DNA of 6,556 nucleotides from an uncultured Roseburia sp. (GTDB taxonomy: Bacteria > Bacillota > Clostridia > Lachnospirales > Lachnospiraceae): the NCBI GenBank assembly GCA_947057405.1, contig CAMSEJ010000145.1:1-6556 (forward strand), in the 5' to 3' direction. Made by a program: the position numbers and the translations under genes. The notes below the pieces were generated by a model that saw nothing but the letters and a program-made list of their open reading frames with translations, was not told the DNA's origin and searched no databases. This document shows positions 6,312-6,556 of this stretch, piece after piece (the stretch's first letter is position 1; each line of letters opens with the position of its first letter).

Positions 6312-6317
6312 GAGGAG
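6312..6317 (+). promoter_or_regulatory. Shine-Dalgarno of the broken downstream gene
   Basis: GAGGAG at 6312-6317 sits 5 nt before the ATG at 6323 and only a few bases past the terminator T-run. Its quality suggests that the frame starting at 6323 is or was a translated gene, although the frame now stops after 34 codons. Confidence 0.7.
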
Positions 6318-6322
6318 AAAGA

Positions 6323-6470
6323 ATGGAAATAAAACAAGGGTATTCTTATCATAGAACTGACTGTTCATCTGCGGGAGGTATCAGCGATGCACAGGAGAGG
6401 GATTCATTTGGTTTTTTTGGATATTGATCATATACAGAGAAAAATGGAAGAGCGGTTAAACATGAGATAA
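6323..6470 (+). pseudogene. Remnant of a type III toxin gene (ToxN/AbiQ-family, CptN-like), internally deleted
   Basis: The frame from the ATG at 6323 reads MEIKQGYSYHRTDC and stops at 6425-6427 after 34 residues. Its first ten residues resemble the start of CptN-like toxins as I remember them. A different frame is open from 6333 to the stop at 6468-6470 and ends with residues including HLREVSAM, HRRGIHLVFLDIDHI and QRKMEERLN, which look like the C-terminal end of the same family (a basic HRRG, then a hydrophobic strand and DID). The simplest reading is that a gene of roughly 150-170 codons lost most of its middle, with a junction near 6350-6362 that also shifted the frame. Such toxins are endoribonucleases held inactive by the RNA encoded upstream; the remnant cannot be active. 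The weakest point is the protein family call, made from memory over short stretches. Alternatively the 34-codon frame, or a 27-codon frame at 6387-6470 with its own GGGAGG at 6373-6378, could be a genuine small peptide. Nothing convincing follows in 6471-6556. Confidence 0.5.
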
Positions 6471-6556
6471 TTGGATTTAAGGACAAACGGCAGTAGTACT
6501 ACGGCGAACAATGTTGGTAAAGTTCCGTCAGCCAGAGGACAGGGGATGCGGCGTTC

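Noticed and set aside
6494..6505. Palindrome GTAGTACTAC near the window end
   Set aside because: Ten bases with no flanking motif, T-run or duplicate; chance occurrence is likely.
6428..6556. Minus-strand frame open from the window edge for about 42 codons
   Set aside because: It has no recognisable family, overlaps the toxin remnant in antisense, and is cut by the window edge; too short to support.

Overview
The window reads as chromosome of a spore-forming, Gram-positive anaerobe, most likely a Lachnospiraceae-type member of the Clostridia. Three things point there. There is a full-length spoIVA behind a good sigma-E promoter match. There is a lipoprotein-type sugar-binding protein paired with a very large hybrid histidine kinase, a common arrangement in that family. 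The codon use has mid-range GC. The taxonomic call is inference; no rRNA or other marker is present.

Layout, all on the + strand. Bases 1-162 hold the spoIVA upstream region with the sigma-E promoter (88-115) and a strong Shine-Dalgarno. Bases 163-1650 encode SpoIVA, the spore coat basement-layer ATPase. Bases 1651-1904 are intergenic, with a long terminator-type hairpin, a second hairpin followed by a T-run, and an extended -10 promoter. Bases 1905-3011 encode a secreted substrate-binding lipoprotein. Seventeen bases later begins a roughly 1012-residue membrane hybrid histidine kinase (3029-6067) with an extracellular sensor, PAS, HisKA, HATPase and two receiver domains. The two genes look like one operon in which the lipoprotein may present a ligand to the kinase; no transporter or DNA-binding regulator is present in the window.

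The most interesting part is 6068-6556, which has no ordinary gene. It contains, in order: an extended -10 promoter (6088-6115); three diverged tandem repeats of about 47-56 nt, each able to fold as an H-type pseudoknot; a strong intrinsic terminator (6279-6308); a good Shine-Dalgarno (6312-6317); and a broken reading frame (6323-6470). The repeats share the frame TGCC..TTG, then GGGATA plus an A-rich loop. Both stems of every pseudoknot are conserved by compensatory changes rather than by sequence, and AAAT linkers separate the units. This order is the architecture of type III toxin-antitoxin loci (ToxIN / AbiQ / TenpIN / CptIN), in which a repeated pseudoknot RNA neutralises an endoribonuclease encoded just downstream. 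The downstream frame begins MEIKQGYSYH and then loses the frame. A second frame resembles the C-terminal end of such a toxin (HRRGIHLVFLDIDHI). I read it as a toxin gene with a large internal deletion, leaving an orphan antitoxin RNA whose structure is still intact. The RNA fold is seen directly in the sequence; the family assignment of the protein remnant is from memory and less certain.

Numerous overlapping and antisense open frames inside the three large genes were judged to be shadows.
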